64,000 bases of DNA from Lingula anatina (GCF_001039355.2 NW_019775636.1:75802-139801); one strand, 5' to 3'. Numbered from the stretch's first letter, positions 1 through 12,745 are shown. Numbers and translations: made by a program. Notes: a model not told the origin generated them from the sequence alone.

Positions 1-460
1 GGACTGCCATTCCTATCACACCCGTTTTAGCCCCCCCCCCCTCCTCCACGTCCGACTTCATATCGTAGTCGCTTGACTACACCCACTTTATATGAAATAG
101 GAAATAAAAATGGTAGTGTAATGTTATGTTTACAAGGTCGCGTTCAGACGGGTTTAACAAACATTGTAGTAGTCCCCAAGATACTAGTATTCTTGATTGA
201 AATCCTCCCCAATTTTCTTTCTCTCCTCTAGAAAAAAATCTGATTGTAAAGAGAGAACCTAACCCCCCCCCTTCCGTTATTGTTATGAAAAGTTGCTCGA
301 TTTGAATCCTCTTTCCCCCCGCCCTTCCACCGTAAAATGGTCAGCACAGTGCGGGTATTACAAAGAATGTGGTGGAAAGGGTGTATTATATAGCCCAATG
401 ACTTATGTTCGAACTGCAACAATTTTGTCAAGACCCGACAACGCTAGGCCCTATTTGCAA

Positions 461-492
461 TCTCTCTCTCTCTCCCTCTCTCTCTCTCTCTG
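461..492. repeat. (CT)n microsatellite
   Basis: Uninterrupted CT dinucleotides apart from one CCC break, directly before a short direct repeat (493-530). Confidence 0.9.
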
Positions 493-815
493 CTTCAGTG
501 AGATTCACGATTACCTCACTAAATCATAAATTATTTTGCCAATTTACGCAAATCAAAAAGTCATCAAGTTGTTATACGTAGTCCTTTATTGTGGTAAAGC
601 ATGTTTCTGCATATTATTTTGAATATATGTAAATTTGTGGTGCTGCACTGCAAATATTGAGGCTAAAAATCTCAACTGACAAGTCTTTCCACTACCGGGT
701 TTGCAACCGATCAGAACAAATTTTTGCAAGCTCCCCGCCTTCAAAATTGTGGCTTTGACAAAAAACACCAAATTCATTCATCTTCATTGAGATTCATAAT
801 TACCTCACTAAAAAT
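493..815. repeat. Pair of ~35-bp direct repeats
   Basis: The motif around TGAGATTCACGATTACCTCA at 493-530 recurs at about 781-815 with a few substitutions. The spacing is about 285 bp. This may be a diverged local duplication; I cannot assign it to a known element. Confidence 0.6.
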
Positions 816-3800
816 GTAACAGCTTTTTATTTTGTTACATATTTGTGAGAGCAAGCCGAAATCAGCCCCCCAAGCTCTCGCCAGTCTCGTGTAACAGGGT
901 CTATGTTATGTAGCAGGTACCCCGAGAATCAACGATTCACTATGCGACCTACCATGTTTATACTATATTAGTTACACGCAACATCTGGGACACTAAATGG
1001 CTAAAACAGGGTGTCATCAGGCCTTACAAACGTAGGCCTATTTGCCGTTTGCGATCTTGAGTCACGGGTTGGTGATCACGAACGCCGAATTAAGGACTCA
1101 AACGGCGATTTCATGGGGCAAACGTAAAAACACTTGTCGCGAGATCTCAAAAGGCAATTGTCATTCATGAAGCCTGACCCTACGTGAATTGACCCCGTAC
1201 TTATTGCCATATATATAATTGTGTTACCCTGTATACTAATAAAGGTGGCCCTGATGAATCCCGCGGGGGTGGGGTGGTGGTGGACTTATATTTCTCACAA
1301 TCCTCAAAACTTAGCCCATCCCTCGGGAATAACCGCTGACTTGTCGATAATATCATATGGGAGAGATTCTGAGGCTCAGGGTGTCTCCTATGGATTTGAA
1401 CTTTCAAAAATTTAAAAGAGAAAATTCTAATGATATGGAAACCGTCAATCATGAGTTTCTGTCACAAGGTCCGCCTGTCAAATTAAATCATAAACCGCAA
1501 AGAAGAATGATTTGTGTTGGTACGCTCACGTTATAGATTAACGCTAGACCACTCCTAGTGTTTTTATGCAGTATTTTATGAGGACGTTTTCTTTCTGTAA
1601 TGCACCCGATAGCTTCAAACTAGCATTTTCATTTCCTTCAAGTCCTTTCTTCTATTGTGGTAAATTGAATGTATTATATTTGGTGTGAACGCCTTAAATA
1701 CTTGACCATTCGACCAAAGTGCGTATTGAGATGAGTCTAGGGAGTATGTACGGTGTTTAAAAGTTAGACATTTATTTTTTGACAGTTCAGAAAGATCGTT
1801 ATTTTGAATAATTATAAAATAACCATATTAGCTAAGGTAAATAATTTTTAAAATATTGATGCACCCACCATTCATTACGCTTTTATATACAGCTTTGCTC
1901 ACTACTTTACATAGTTTTTTAATTAATGAAAAACAATTCCATGTTTCCGAACTATTTTTTTTTTTTTTTTTGGTCGGGAGCATATGCCCTTTCCGTATAT
2001 ACCAAAATATGCAGCATTGTAGTTACACAACACAATTGCAAAATTGCGAAAAGCCAGTAAACAATAATTATCTAAAAATGAAAAAAATTCGTCTGTGTTT
2101 CAGAGTTTTAAAATTGATAGTGATTGCAGGTCGATACCCAGCAAAGTAACGGTCCAGTCATAGAACTCCATGTTACGTCTGTTTCTCTCTCTCACTCTCT
2201 GTCTTACTCTATCTCCTATTTAATGTAAATTAACTGCACATCTTGTAACATTTTGATAAGAAAAAACTAAAAAAAAATCAATAAACACTGAGAACGTAAT
2301 TAGAAAGAAAAGGGAGTGTTTTGCCACTTTTTTCCACAAATTAAACCCCCTGGTTTTGCAGTTTTAATCCATAAAAAAATACTGAAAGTTAATTCAAAAA
2401 CGGAACTAAACTGACATAAAAACACAATGTATAAAACACACAAATACACATTGATCAAACCCTCGGAGACCCATCTAAATCAGACCACGCAAAATGAAAT
2501 GCTATGATTACATTGTTAATGCACATATTTTTATGTAAATGTTGGCAACAGCCTTATTATCAGGGCAGAATACAATGCTACAAATGGGACAATTAGTATA
2601 TGTATATTTAATGTGCCCTCCTCGTGCCAGTTACGCCTTGAAATATATTCATTTACGTACGTCACCACCGGGGCAACGTGCGTTTGTTGACAAGCAATGG
2701 CGGTGCACTTCTGGACACCTTGTATACAATTAAATTACGGTAATTACTCACGGATGTCGAGCACCCCGCTAATTCAAAACTTTTTTTTATACATATGTAA
2801 AATTCGTATTATTAGCTACTCGCAAAATATTCTTTTTGTGCAAAATCTACTTTCTTTAAAAATTGTAATACGCATTTGAAAATGTACGTCACAGTCGAGT
2901 TGCCACTTCTGTAGGCCGAATAGTCGAACGCTGCAATGTTCTTTCCTATGCACTTTATTTTTACAAAATAGTAAAACAGTGAAAACCCGGCAAAGTTATT
3001 TCTGGTGCTCTAGCTAACATCTTTATGTTACACATAAAGTCTTTTGGTCAAATCTAATTGATAATAATAATAATTAAAATAATAATAAAAACAATAATAA
3101 TAAATCAATTTTCTTCAAATTCAGGGAAAATTACCGTCTCCGCGTGGCAGTGACCTTAGGAGCCAATGCCCAAAAGAAGTATAAACCAATTCATGGATAA
3201 AAGTATGTGAATATAAGAGCACATGTACTTCATTAGAAAAGGGTTTATTCAGCCATTAATGTACAGATTCAAAATTCACATATAACGGTCAGGGATGAAT
3301 ATTTCTATGTCCATCAGAGCACCTTTATCAGGGAATGAATATCAATTTTAGAATTTAACCGTTGATTTAAGAAAAATTACTGTATTCTCACACATAACGG
3401 AAACTGAATTTCTATTGGGATAAAATGTATAAAATGCTATTCGGGTAAAGTATTCAAGGTTACACTGTGGTTGCTAAAATTCTATTTTTTCTTTTGTTAA
3501 AATGAGCAAAAACAGATGGATAAAAATTCCTTAGAAACCTTTTGGACCCTTTGAAAGAAGTAGTTTTCGAACTGGTTAAAAAAAAGAGAAAGGTCTAAAA
3601 ATATCCAGCCTTAGCATTTAAAGGACAGCATCTTTTAGTGATGTTCTAAACTGAAAGAACATTGTCAGACGGGAAGATCAAGAAGTCATTTGTAATATAA
3701 TGTACGTGAGAATTAGGGTTCTTTGTTTTCTGTTTTTTCTACCTCCCCTTTCCGCCTTTCCACTCAGTTCTGAAAAATAAAATTAAAATCAAAATTTAGA

Positions 3801-4563
3801 AATCTTTATCAAGAATGCACAAAATAACACATGACAATTGTCATGAATCTTGCAAATATACTAACGGATTCATGGGTTTATGAATGGTGAGCAAAAGAAA
3901 CAGTTATTTTTGGCATACTGTATGCATCGCAGGCTCAAACCAAGCTCAAACACTTTATGGCTCCTCGATCTAAATTAATGCTGACAAGAGTATTTGCGTT
4001 AACAAGGATAAACATAGAAATTATTGTTCTAAATTTGGCCAATTTTGGCACTATTTCATGTAAATATTCTCATCAGAATTTCACATTTAAATTAACTAGC
4101 ATTTGTTCACTTACTTCGGAAACATTTGGAAAGCCCGTTGCTCGTTAATTTTCCAGTATGTACTATTGGCCGTTCTGTCAAACCTGGCGTCCATTATGCC
4201 TTTCCACACGTTCTGGAAGTGCATACGACGTATTAAAAAAAGAGCGGGGTTTAGTTCGTTTACAAAATATAAATTCTACTCAACGTCACGTCCAATTACG
4301 TCTGCGAAACAAAAGGTTGGACGTTAGGACTCTCTCGCGCACGCGCGCATGCACGTTCGCACGCATATTGCTGATAAAATAAGCTATAACTGACACAAGG
4401 TAATGTATACAAGGACAGGAAACTCTTATAATTTATATCTGTGCAGAAAAGACCGCTTCAAATTTTATTTGGTAAAATTTATATAAAATTCTGCACCATT
4501 TAAAAAACAATATATCATTATAGAGACTCGATCCATCCTGATCTGCTGTATGCTTTTTAAGAT

Positions 4564-5227
4564 TTAGGTTCTGTTCTTACGTACCTTCATCATGCTGGTC
4601 TGATCAACATTAAATTTGATCCAAGTGTATGTTGGTCGATACTCTGTTGCTAATAGGGTGTAATTCAACGTACTAAGTCCACTGTCCCAAGGCCCGTAGT
4701 GCCTATACAGTTTCGGTGCAAACTGGAGCATGGGACCTCTATGAATTATTTGCAATGGCGATCATTATACAACGGAAGCTATGCAGCATTGGAAATTCTG
4801 CAGAATATATGGCAATGGGTATGCAAAAACAACGAGAGTGGGACCAAGCGAAAATTCTCTGTTGCTAGTAGGATGTAGTTCAATGTATTAAGTCCGTCGA
4901 CTCACATTCCATAAAAAAAAAAATTATATTATATGGATATAAACCAGAAGAATGGAAGACCTTTAAATTATTTTAATAATAATCATTTAAGAACGAAATA
5001 AAACATTTGCTTAATGATTGAAAATGAGTGGGCTTATGCAGAATTTCAAGAAGGCAAATATGATTATAAGTCACCGGGAATTCGAATCACTTTACTTTAA
5101 AAACTCTTGAAAAAAACACTATTAAAATAGTTAGTGATTAGCAGGTCGAATAAGTACTGGATACAACATGTACTAGCATATTTAAAAAGCACATGTAGGC
5201 TACTTGTTTTGGTTCGAGTAAGATGGA

Positions 5228-5267
<40 letters not shown>

Positions 5268-7533
5268 TCATTTTTAAATCATTATGCCATTTTTAACTTA
5301 AAAGTAATATTAAGCAAGCCCTTGTATCAGCCTAGAATATTACTAGGGGTGCAAAAAAACTTCTTTTTCTTTTTCACAAGATACATGTACTTTATAATAT
5401 ACACTGTATTATAATAACTCACTTTTCCATGTATACGTCACCAGGCAACCGCGGATGGTTTAAAACTCTGTACACGCCCAAACGATTGTTGGCATGCTCA
5501 ATAGGAACCTTTTGATATACACTCCTAAAACAAGTCAGATCTGGTTTAATTTAAAATCGTACACCAACATTCAAATTATGATTGCGTTGTGATTTTGGCG
5601 GGAGAGGCTGTAAACTCTACCCCTTATCCAAAACAACCATCTGTCGCCCTTACCAGGGGCTTATCAATGGCGGATTTAGAGGGGGGTTAGGGGGGTCCTG
5701 ACCTCCCCACCCCCCTTCGAATTCTGAATAAAATCACACCAATGGCCCCGTCTTGAAATTATAATTTTGACTAGCTGAATCATAGCTCTAAACCATTCCA
5801 AATGGCACTTTTTGCCCTCTAAAATACCATTTTTATGGGGTCCTTAAGCGGGCCCCCAACCCCACGCCCTTCAATTTATCCTGGGTCCACCCCTGCTTAT
5901 TTCACTCTGATATAACAGTGCTTTTAAAACAGCCAACAGCAACAGTCGGTCATATTTAGTCCGCGGATCAGCTTGTTATTTATGCGCTCTAACTGAACGG
6001 TAATGAGGACTAATTTTAGTTGCATTTGTATCTACTGGTAACTTGTGAGTGTATGCCATCCCAAAATAATATTCAGAAGANTTATTATGCCATTTTTAAC
6101 TTAAAAGTAAAATTAAGCAAGCCCTTGTATCAGCCTAGAATATTACTAGGGGTGCAAAAAAACTTCTTTTTCTTTTTCACAAGATACATGTACTTTATAA
6201 TATACACTGTATTATAATAACTCACTTTTCCATGTATACGTCACCAGGCAACCGCGGATGGATTAAAACTCGGTACACGCCTGAGCGATTGTTGGCATGC
6301 TCAATAGGAACCTTTTGATATACACTCCTAAAACAAGACAGATCTGGTTTAATTTAAAATCGTACACCAACATTCAAATTATGATTGCGTTGTGATTTTG
6401 GCGGGAGAGGCTGTAAACTCTACCCCTTATCCAAAACAACCATCTGTCGCCCTTACCAGGGGCTTATCAATGGCGGATTTAGAGGGGGGGGGGGTCAGGG
6501 GTATCCTGACCCCCCCACCCCCACCCCCTTTCGAATTCTGAAAAAAATCACACCAATGGCCCCGTCTTGATATTATAATTTTGACTAGCTGAATCATAGC
6601 TCTAAACCATTCCAAATGGCACTTTTTGCCCTCTAAAATGCCATTTTTACGGGGTCCTTAAGCGGCCCCCAACCCCACGCCCTTCAATTAATCTTGGATC
6701 CACCCCTGCTTATTTCACTCTGATATAACAGTGCATTCAAAACAGCCAACAGCAACAGTCGGTCATATTTAGTCCGCGGATCAGCTTGTTATTTATGCGC
6801 TCTTACTTAACGGTAATGAGGACTAATTTTAGTTGCATTTGTATCTACTGGTAACTTGTGAGTGTATGCCATCCCAAACTGATATTCAGAAGAACCAGTG
6901 CGATCAACTGTTAATGCTTTTACCGAAAAGGGTTATATTTGCTTAAAAATTACCTTAATGATGAAGGGATAAATCACCTACAGTACCGGCGTCCATAAGC
7001 ATCCCACTTACCTTAGAAAAATGTCGTCGTCATCACCACCCCATCCTATGTAGTTATTAGCAAACCCATTTATCTTTTTGAATGTGTCAGGAGTGAATCC
7101 AATAACTCCTCCGATGTAGTTTGTATAGGGAAGCCTGAAGTCACAACATGCAAAGCTTTATATTTATTCATTTACTTATAATTTTTATCTTTTTATTTAT
7201 TTGTTTATTTCGTAAAATACTTGGATTTGAAATTGACAAAATAGATAAAACAGTCTTTTAAAGATCTTTTTAAACAGCCGAGATCGCCTTATTGTCGCAT
7301 TTTCAGTGATAATTTTCATTGGCAGAGAGAATCGAGATTCTGAAATCGAAGAGAGAGAGACAGAACATGAGCGAGAGAGAGGCTGTGTAGCGGATTATTA
7401 TCACAGACCTGTACTGAAACCTATCCTCAGCGGAGGCAAAATGAAGAACTCTGCCAGGCGGACATCTATAGAGCAGTGAATTGTTCATAGGGATTTTATC
7501 CACGTCGTGAAATATGTAGCAGGTGAAATTAAA
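4564..7533 (-). CDS. Beta-1,4-galactosyltransferase family (GT7), 3' part of the gene, 5' end cut by a contig join
   Basis: Three exon pieces read on the minus strand. (1) 7533-7409 encodes CYIFHDVDKIP, the Mn-binding DVD motif of the family, followed by NSLLYRC; donor GT at 7408-7407. (2) 7134-7012 begins LPYTNYIGGV and contains GWGGDDDDIF, the counterpart of the family's WGWGGEDDD acceptor/metal site. It has acceptor AG and donor GTAAGT, and its phase fits exon 1 exactly (AG+G). (3) About 4741-4564 encodes HRGPMLQF, DSGLSTLNYTLL and YTWIKFNV, the usual C-terminal block, ending at a stop at 4564. Such enzymes are Golgi type II membrane proteins that transfer galactose (or GalNAc in some invertebrates) from UDP-sugar to GlcNAc. 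The start, signal anchor and N-terminal half are absent because exon 1 runs into the N at 7534. I did not find the short exon expected between pieces 2 and 3. Confidence 0.85.
4857..4901 (-). pseudogene. Fragment of a second copy of the galactosyltransferase C-terminal exon
   Basis: On the minus strand this reads VDGLNTLNYILLATE, matching DSGLSTLNYTLLATE of the intact exon ~200 bp downstream. Similarity stops abruptly after ATE; the sequence then runs to a stop without the YTWI block. It looks like a broken duplicate of the last exon, not a used alternative exon. Confidence 0.7.
5279..6894. repeat. Duplicated ~800-bp block either side of a contig join (5279-6080 and 6082-6894)
   Basis: The two halves align along their full length with only scattered substitutions and indels. 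They are separated by a single N at 6081. The first copy ends exactly at the N, and the second continues past the matching point into unique sequence. That pattern is expected when two overlapping haplotype contigs are abutted instead of merged. The block lies in a galactosyltransferase intron and holds no coding sequence. Confidence 0.85.
5667..5895. mobile_element. MITE-like element with GGCGGAT / ATCC...CACCCCTG ends (second copy ~6471-6710)
   Basis: The left end reads GGCGGATTTAGAGGGG and the right end TCCTGGGTCCACCCCTGC, an imperfect terminal inverted repeat around a C-rich non-coding core. The ends resemble those of the ~170-bp family elsewhere in the window (19727, 21969, 55277), but the interior differs. 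The second copy belongs to the duplicated haplotype block. Confidence 0.5.
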
Positions 7534-8648
7534 NGGGGGGGGGGGATGATCCGACCTTTTCCGTGAAAAGGTCCGTTATTTTTTCTTTTGTACTTTATGC
7601 AGTATCGCGACTGACCTAGTTTTGTGACTGATAAAAACCATTTGAACATTAACCATATCAAATGGAATGCATTTGAACATTTGCCACAACAAATAACTTA
7701 TTGGTAGGATCCATTTGTGTCAAGCACTGGTGGTTCTCAGAAAGAACCGAACCGAATTACAAGATTCATTTACGATTTTATGGATATTTTACCTCTTTGA
7801 AATATCACAATAGAACGCCAGATTTGAAGGGGTGATTATTTTTAATTTGAATAAAGTAAATAATAAAAATGTGAGTATCTACACCGATACTTTCTTTTTT
7901 GTACCCTAAAGCATGTGATGTTTGGTATATGGGATTAAAAGCACAATTTAAGCGATGTACTGCTTTTAAGCAGTGTAGTTCTCTTACGAAGATTGATATT
8001 TAGTTATTCTCTAATACAGAGAGATAAAACAACGACTTGGCAAGCAAGACAAGAAGTACAGATAGTTATGCACAATTTATTACCGTATTTTACAACTATT
8101 AATTTTCTCTTTATCATATTACAAGTGCTAACAGCTCTTTTACGATGAAGATATACGGATAGTATGACTATCGTAAAGACAGTCAACCTTCATCATTTAG
8201 TAGTAACATAGTTATATTATTATAAGATTTATATATCTTCCAAGTTCTTCTACACATGCTTCCAATGCTATATTTTTAAAATATATAAAACGTACCAAAG
8301 ATGATCATCCATAACTAGTTGTTCACTGTGTATATTCTAGCAACATTGATACAGCACATTCTTTGGTGTAAACTACAAACACCTTAATACGGTATTACAT
8401 GGTCTTTCCTTAATATAGTTTTCCCAATCGACCATAAAAATGAGCCAAACAAACCATCTTGTAACGCTACACAAAACAACACTTTGAAGTGATAACTTTT
8501 TTAAAATACCTTATCTATAACATAAAATATCCATCAGAATATAATAACTTTTTTATAAACAGGACAGATTCATATTACATCAAAACTAAGCTACTAAGCT
8601 ACCACTCGGTCATAACTGCATTTCAAAACCTTGGGGGTACTGCAATAC

Positions 8649-8828
8649 AGGACCAGGTGTAACAGGAATGGAAGTCCGCTAGGAACCGTAGTCCGCTTCC
8701 CATTACTTTGTACAGGTGACATTCGTCCTATATGCTAACCACCAATACTCCAACAAACCCTAACCTGTACTTATTATTCGGGACCTCAGACTTCCATTCC
8801 TAGGAGTTCCATTTCTGTCACACTGGTT
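8649..8828. mobile_element. Short inverted-repeat element (MITE-like)
   Basis: The left end ACCAGGTGTAACAGGAATGG is matched, inverted and imperfectly, by the right end CCATTTCTGTCACACTGGT. The interior is non-coding. No clear target-site duplication was seen. Confidence 0.5.
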
Positions 8829-9048
8829 TCATCAACACTGTGGATAACACAATCCATTGGACAATATTGTTATCTTCTGGACACTTACCCTGAGGGTAAG
8901 GGCTATTTTCAACCACTGGATAGCAATATCAAAAACAAAAATAAGTCTCTAGCGTTAAGAAAACCTTACTATACTCACAGGATAACAGTCCAGAGGATAA
9001 ATATTTCAACAAGTGGATAGTGTTATCCAATGTTGTTAAAATGGGCCC
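8828..9048. mobile_element. Second inverted-repeat element, directly adjoining the first
   Basis: ATCAACACTGTGGATAACAC on the left is matched in inverted orientation by GATAGTGTTATCCAATGTTG on the right. Several internal GGATA/TATCC motifs can also pair. About 220 bp, non-coding. Confidence 0.5.
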
Positions 9049-9175
9049 AGGTTTTCAAAAAGGGCATTTGCCTGTTTCATTTTAAACAGATAAATAACAT
9101 GGTATGCATATAAAATGCTATACATGTACTTGCTGAATCGAATACTTTGTGAGACATCTCTTCCATAATTTTATA

Positions 9176-9177
<2 letters not shown>

Positions 9178-9210
<33 letters not shown>
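9178..9210. repeat. (TG)n microsatellite
   Basis: About 16 uninterrupted TG units. A second tract lies near 9456-9476. Confidence 0.9.
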
Positions 9211-9212
<2 letters not shown>

Positions 9213-10020
9213 CATGATTCATGCGATAAATTTGTCCTACAGAGGAGAAGATGAATATTGAAACAAAGTAAGACTAATACAGTCGATTACTTGCAAAACC
9301 AAGTTTGTAAACAGCTACATATTTGATAAAACTTCATAAATCATTTGTCAAAATGATTGCGACCATAAATCTCATATTTTCTTGACTTTTAAGAAATATT
9401 CATGAAAGACAGTCTATGAATAACTCAGTGTAAACCCCTTGAGTTTATTTTAAATTGTGTGTGTGTGTGTGTGTGTGCGTGCATGGGTGTGCGCTTATTT
9501 GTGTATGTAGAGGCGGTCACAAAGACTGGATAATGAGAAGTAGGACTGACATATGGATAGTATACCACTGCTTGTAGAAGAATGTATTTATATGTATTTA
9601 CAGTTGTTTCAACTTTGATACTTTCGTGTTTATGAAAAGCAGAACACAATAGCCCAGAAATACTGAAGTGGAATATTATGATGGTTGGGAAGGAGAAAAC
9701 ATTGAATTCCGTGTCATGTGCTGCATAATGTTTATATAACAATTGTGCGGATTGGGGACAAATACACGCATGTTTAAATGTCACATTATAGATAAACACT
9801 CAATCTTGTATGTGTCTTTACGGGAAGTCTAGACAGATTAGTCTGACGTAAGCACTGATTGGTAGAGTCAAGTAGTGTCCTTGTTTTCCCATGAATGGAT
9901 TTTAAGAAAGGAGGGGATTTTCTAAAATAGGAATAATCTTTGAGACACGAGAAATTATTGGTTCCATACAGGATGTTATGGACACGTTGACTCTACTATG
10001 GTGCACCTACGGACTCGGAA

Positions 10021-12635
10021 TTACTTCCCAAGGTACTTTTTCGATACCTGATCGATACTTTGGATTGTTCTGACAGTAACAGGGTGACTGGGACCAAGTA
10101 TCTCCTCTCTCACTGCAAGACATTTATTGTAATTATCTAGTGCCTCTTTATATTCACCCATGTCCTGCAGCACACTGCCAATATTGTTGTAGGAGGTGGC
10201 AGTATCAGGGTGTTTGGGACCGAGCATTTCCTCCTTCATTGCAAGACATTTATGGTAATAATCAAGTGCCTCTTTATACTCACCCATGTCCTGCAGTACA
10301 CCACCAATATTGTTGTATGTGGTGGCAGTATCAGGGTGTTTAGGACCAAGCATCTCCTCTCTCACGGCAAGACATTTATTAAAATAATTAAGTGCCTCTT
10401 TATACCCACCCATGTAATGCAGTACAAGACCGATATTGTTGTAGGAAGTAGCAGTATCAGGGTGTTTGGGACCGAGCATTTCCTCCTTCACTGCAAGACA
10501 TTTATAGTAATAACCACGCGCCTTTTTATATTCACCCATGTCCTGCAGTACACTACCAATATTGTTGTATGTGGTGGCAGTATCAGGGTGTTTAGGACCA
10601 AGCATCTCCTCTCTTACCGCAAGACATCTTTTGTAATAATCATGCGCCTCTTTATACTCACCCATGCCCTGCAGCACACTTCCTATATCGTTTAATGTGG
10701 TGGCAGTATCAGGGTGTTTGGGACCTAATGTCTCTTTTCGCACTGCAAGGCCTTTATTGTAATAATCACGAGCCTCTTTATACTCACCCATGGCCTGCAT
10801 TACCTTTCCAATATTGTTGTAGGAGGTGGCAGTATCAGGGTGTTTGGGACCAAGCATCTCCTTTCTCACCGCAAGACATTTATTGTAATAATCATGCGCC
10901 TCTTTATACTCACCCATGTCCTGCAGCACACTTCCAATATTGTTGTAGCAGGTGGCAGTATCAGGGTGTTGGGGACCAAGTATCTCCTCTCTCACGGCAA
11001 TACATTTATTAAAATAATTAAGTGCCTCTTTATACTCACCCATGTCCTTCAGTACACTACCAATATTGCTGTAGGAGGTGGCAGTATCAGAGTGTTTAGG
11101 ACCAAGCATCTCCTCTCTCACCGCAAGACATTTATTGTGATAATACCTCGACTTTTGATACTTACACATTTTCCCAAGCACACTACCAATATTGTTGTAT
11201 GTGTCGGCGGTCTCAGGGTCTTTAGGACCAAGTGTCTCTTCCCTCGCCACAAGGCATTTATTGTGATAAACAAGTGACTTTTCATACTCACCCATGGCCT
11301 GAAGAACATTACCAATATCGTTGTATGTGGCGGCCATAGCGGGATGTTTGTGACCTAGCAGTGCCTCTTTTTCATGTGCCACTAATTTCAAAATATGTAG
11401 AGCATCATTACAGAGATAAATGTGACAGAATGTGTTTGCAATCAAAGCTAATATGTCTACACTTTCCCGTTTTTTAGACACTTCTTGGGATTCTAATTGA
11501 TTGATAAGTAAATCAGCAGTGTGTTTTATATGTGGTAACATCAGTGATGGAAGACTTGACTTTGAAGCACCAACACTTTTGGATTCTACCAATTTGAATG
11601 CTTTTATATAATAACTGCAATAGGCATCTTGAATTCCATTAATATAATTGCTGTATTTCTGGGCATTGTATTCTGTATATTCCCTAAGTAAAGGATGGAT
11701 GTCGTAGATGCCATTATCTGCACTAATGAGGGATTTTTTGGCAAGACTGTCTAGAATATGTTCACAATCATTTTGTTTTAACCCGAAAATATCAGAGACT
11801 TCTTTGAGGTAAAAAGCAACGGGAAATACACGCAGTGCATGAAACACCTTTTCTGCCTCCGGTTCTAACATTTCACAAGATATATCAAGGCAAGCTGTGA
11901 TCTCTGTTGGCACGCTGGGAATGACAAGAGTGGGTAACATCGTTTGCATTTTCATTTTTTCTAATACCTCTTCGGTGTTTTTTTCATCAAGTAGTGCTGC
12001 TAGCAATTTTAAAGCTAGAGGGTTATGGTTACACATGTTAGCCATTTCGACTAAAGCCTTTGACTCACTGTCCGAGGGGCTGCTTGGTTTTCTTTCCCAT
12101 AAGACTTCACGTGATGAGGTTTTATCGAGTGGGCCAATGTCTACCACAACTTTGTTGTGTGTTTTGGAATCAAACCTTTCACGACTGGTACATAACAAAG
12201 TGATATGATTCGTTGAATCAGTTACATCCTTTAAAAAATCACAAAACTCCTCCCTGTTCGAACTTAGAACGTGGTCGCTATTATCCAGGATAAGGAGTGT
12301 ATCTGTAGTCAAACAAGACAATGTATGTTTGAAAATGCTGTTATAATAGGGGTATAAATCTTTCAAAGGGTGTGTTGGGTGATAGTGTTGGACAAGTGAA
12401 ACTCTGACAGAGTTAAGATCTGTAACGTGTCTCATATCAATGTATAGCACATTTTGAAAGTTTTGCCCAACCTTAACTGCTATGCTGGTCTTACCAATAC
12501 CCCCCATCCCGGTCAGGAGAATGAGTGGAGCTTTATCTCTGATATGTTGCTGTATCGTGGTAATGATGTCATCACGGCCCTTCAACTCAGTGTTTGTTCT
12601 GGGTAACTTCGTGGAGAGCAACTGACAAAGGGTTT
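10021..12635 (-). CDS. NOD-like STAND ATPase: NB-ARC plus TPR exon, copy 1 (complete 3' exon)
   Basis: A single exon of 871 codons including the stop, entered through acceptor TTTCAG at 12641-12636. The reading frame is open upstream of the first internal initiator-like codon, so the true start lies in an upstream HEPN exon. Order: linker ending KLPRTNTELKGRDD; NB-ARC with P-loop GMGGIGKTS, Walker B LLILDN, sensor CTSRERF and NPLALKLLAALL; a winged-helix region with DIHPLLREY in the MHD position; then ten 42-residue TPRs and a partial eleventh, ending at TAA (10021-10023). STAND proteins of this type act as nucleotide-switched scaffolds, in animals mostly proposed to be cytosolic innate-immune sensors; the TPRs would bind ligand or partners. 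The copy has no HEPN exon of its own because its contig ends at the N at 12745. It could be an allele or a tandem paralogue of the copy at 12746-14145. Confidence 0.9.
10024..11358 (-). repeat. Array of ten 126-bp TPR-coding repeats plus a partial unit
   Basis: Each unit encodes 42 residues with the core LGPKHPDTATTYNNIG...MGEYKEALDYYNKCLAVREEM, the kinesin-light-chain-like TPR type. Units 3 to 10 are very similar even at DNA level, indicating recent duplication or homogenisation. Units 1 and 2 (nearest the NB-ARC end) and the terminal partial unit are more diverged. Confidence 0.95.
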
Positions 12636-12745
12636 CTGAAAGAACAAATTTCAGTTACGTTGTGTGCACTTTCGTTTTAAAACCACAGTAGCTCCAAGGT
12701 AGAAACGTGGTGTACGTTTTTAATGAAATTAATAATAATAATAAN

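Larger units (their letters stand above)
1..4563. other. Non-coding stretch, no gene recognised
   Basis: I see no splice-flanked conserved exon on either strand. The stretch is AT-rich, with homopolymer runs, a CT tract at about 461-492 and an AAT-rich stretch near 3058-3105. The first 30 bases resemble the right end of the inverted-repeat element at 8649-8828, so the window may open inside such an element (weak). Confidence 0.6.
7535..10020. other. Non-coding stretch between the galactosyltransferase and the NLR locus
   Basis: It starts with a G run directly after the N at 7534. I found no exon with conserved sequence. It holds two inverted-repeat elements (8649-8828, 8828-9048) and TG tracts at 9178-9210 and about 9456-9476. 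The 3' untranslated region of the minus-strand NLR gene probably lies in the right part, but I cannot place its polyadenylation site. Confidence 0.6.

Noticed and set aside
586-777. Minus-strand frame with a P-loop-like string GCKPGSGKT
   Set aside because: Only 63 codons, no other NTPase motif, no flanking splice sites and no coding-like composition; a chance match.
9425-9799. 124-codon open frame on the minus strand
   Set aside because: It includes a TG-repeat-encoded HTHTHTH stretch, has no recognisable domain, and lies where the NLR 3' untranslated region is expected.
10140-11277. Several plus-strand open frames of 60-160 codons
   Set aside because: They are antisense shadows of the 126-bp TPR repeats; the period is a multiple of three, which keeps other frames open.
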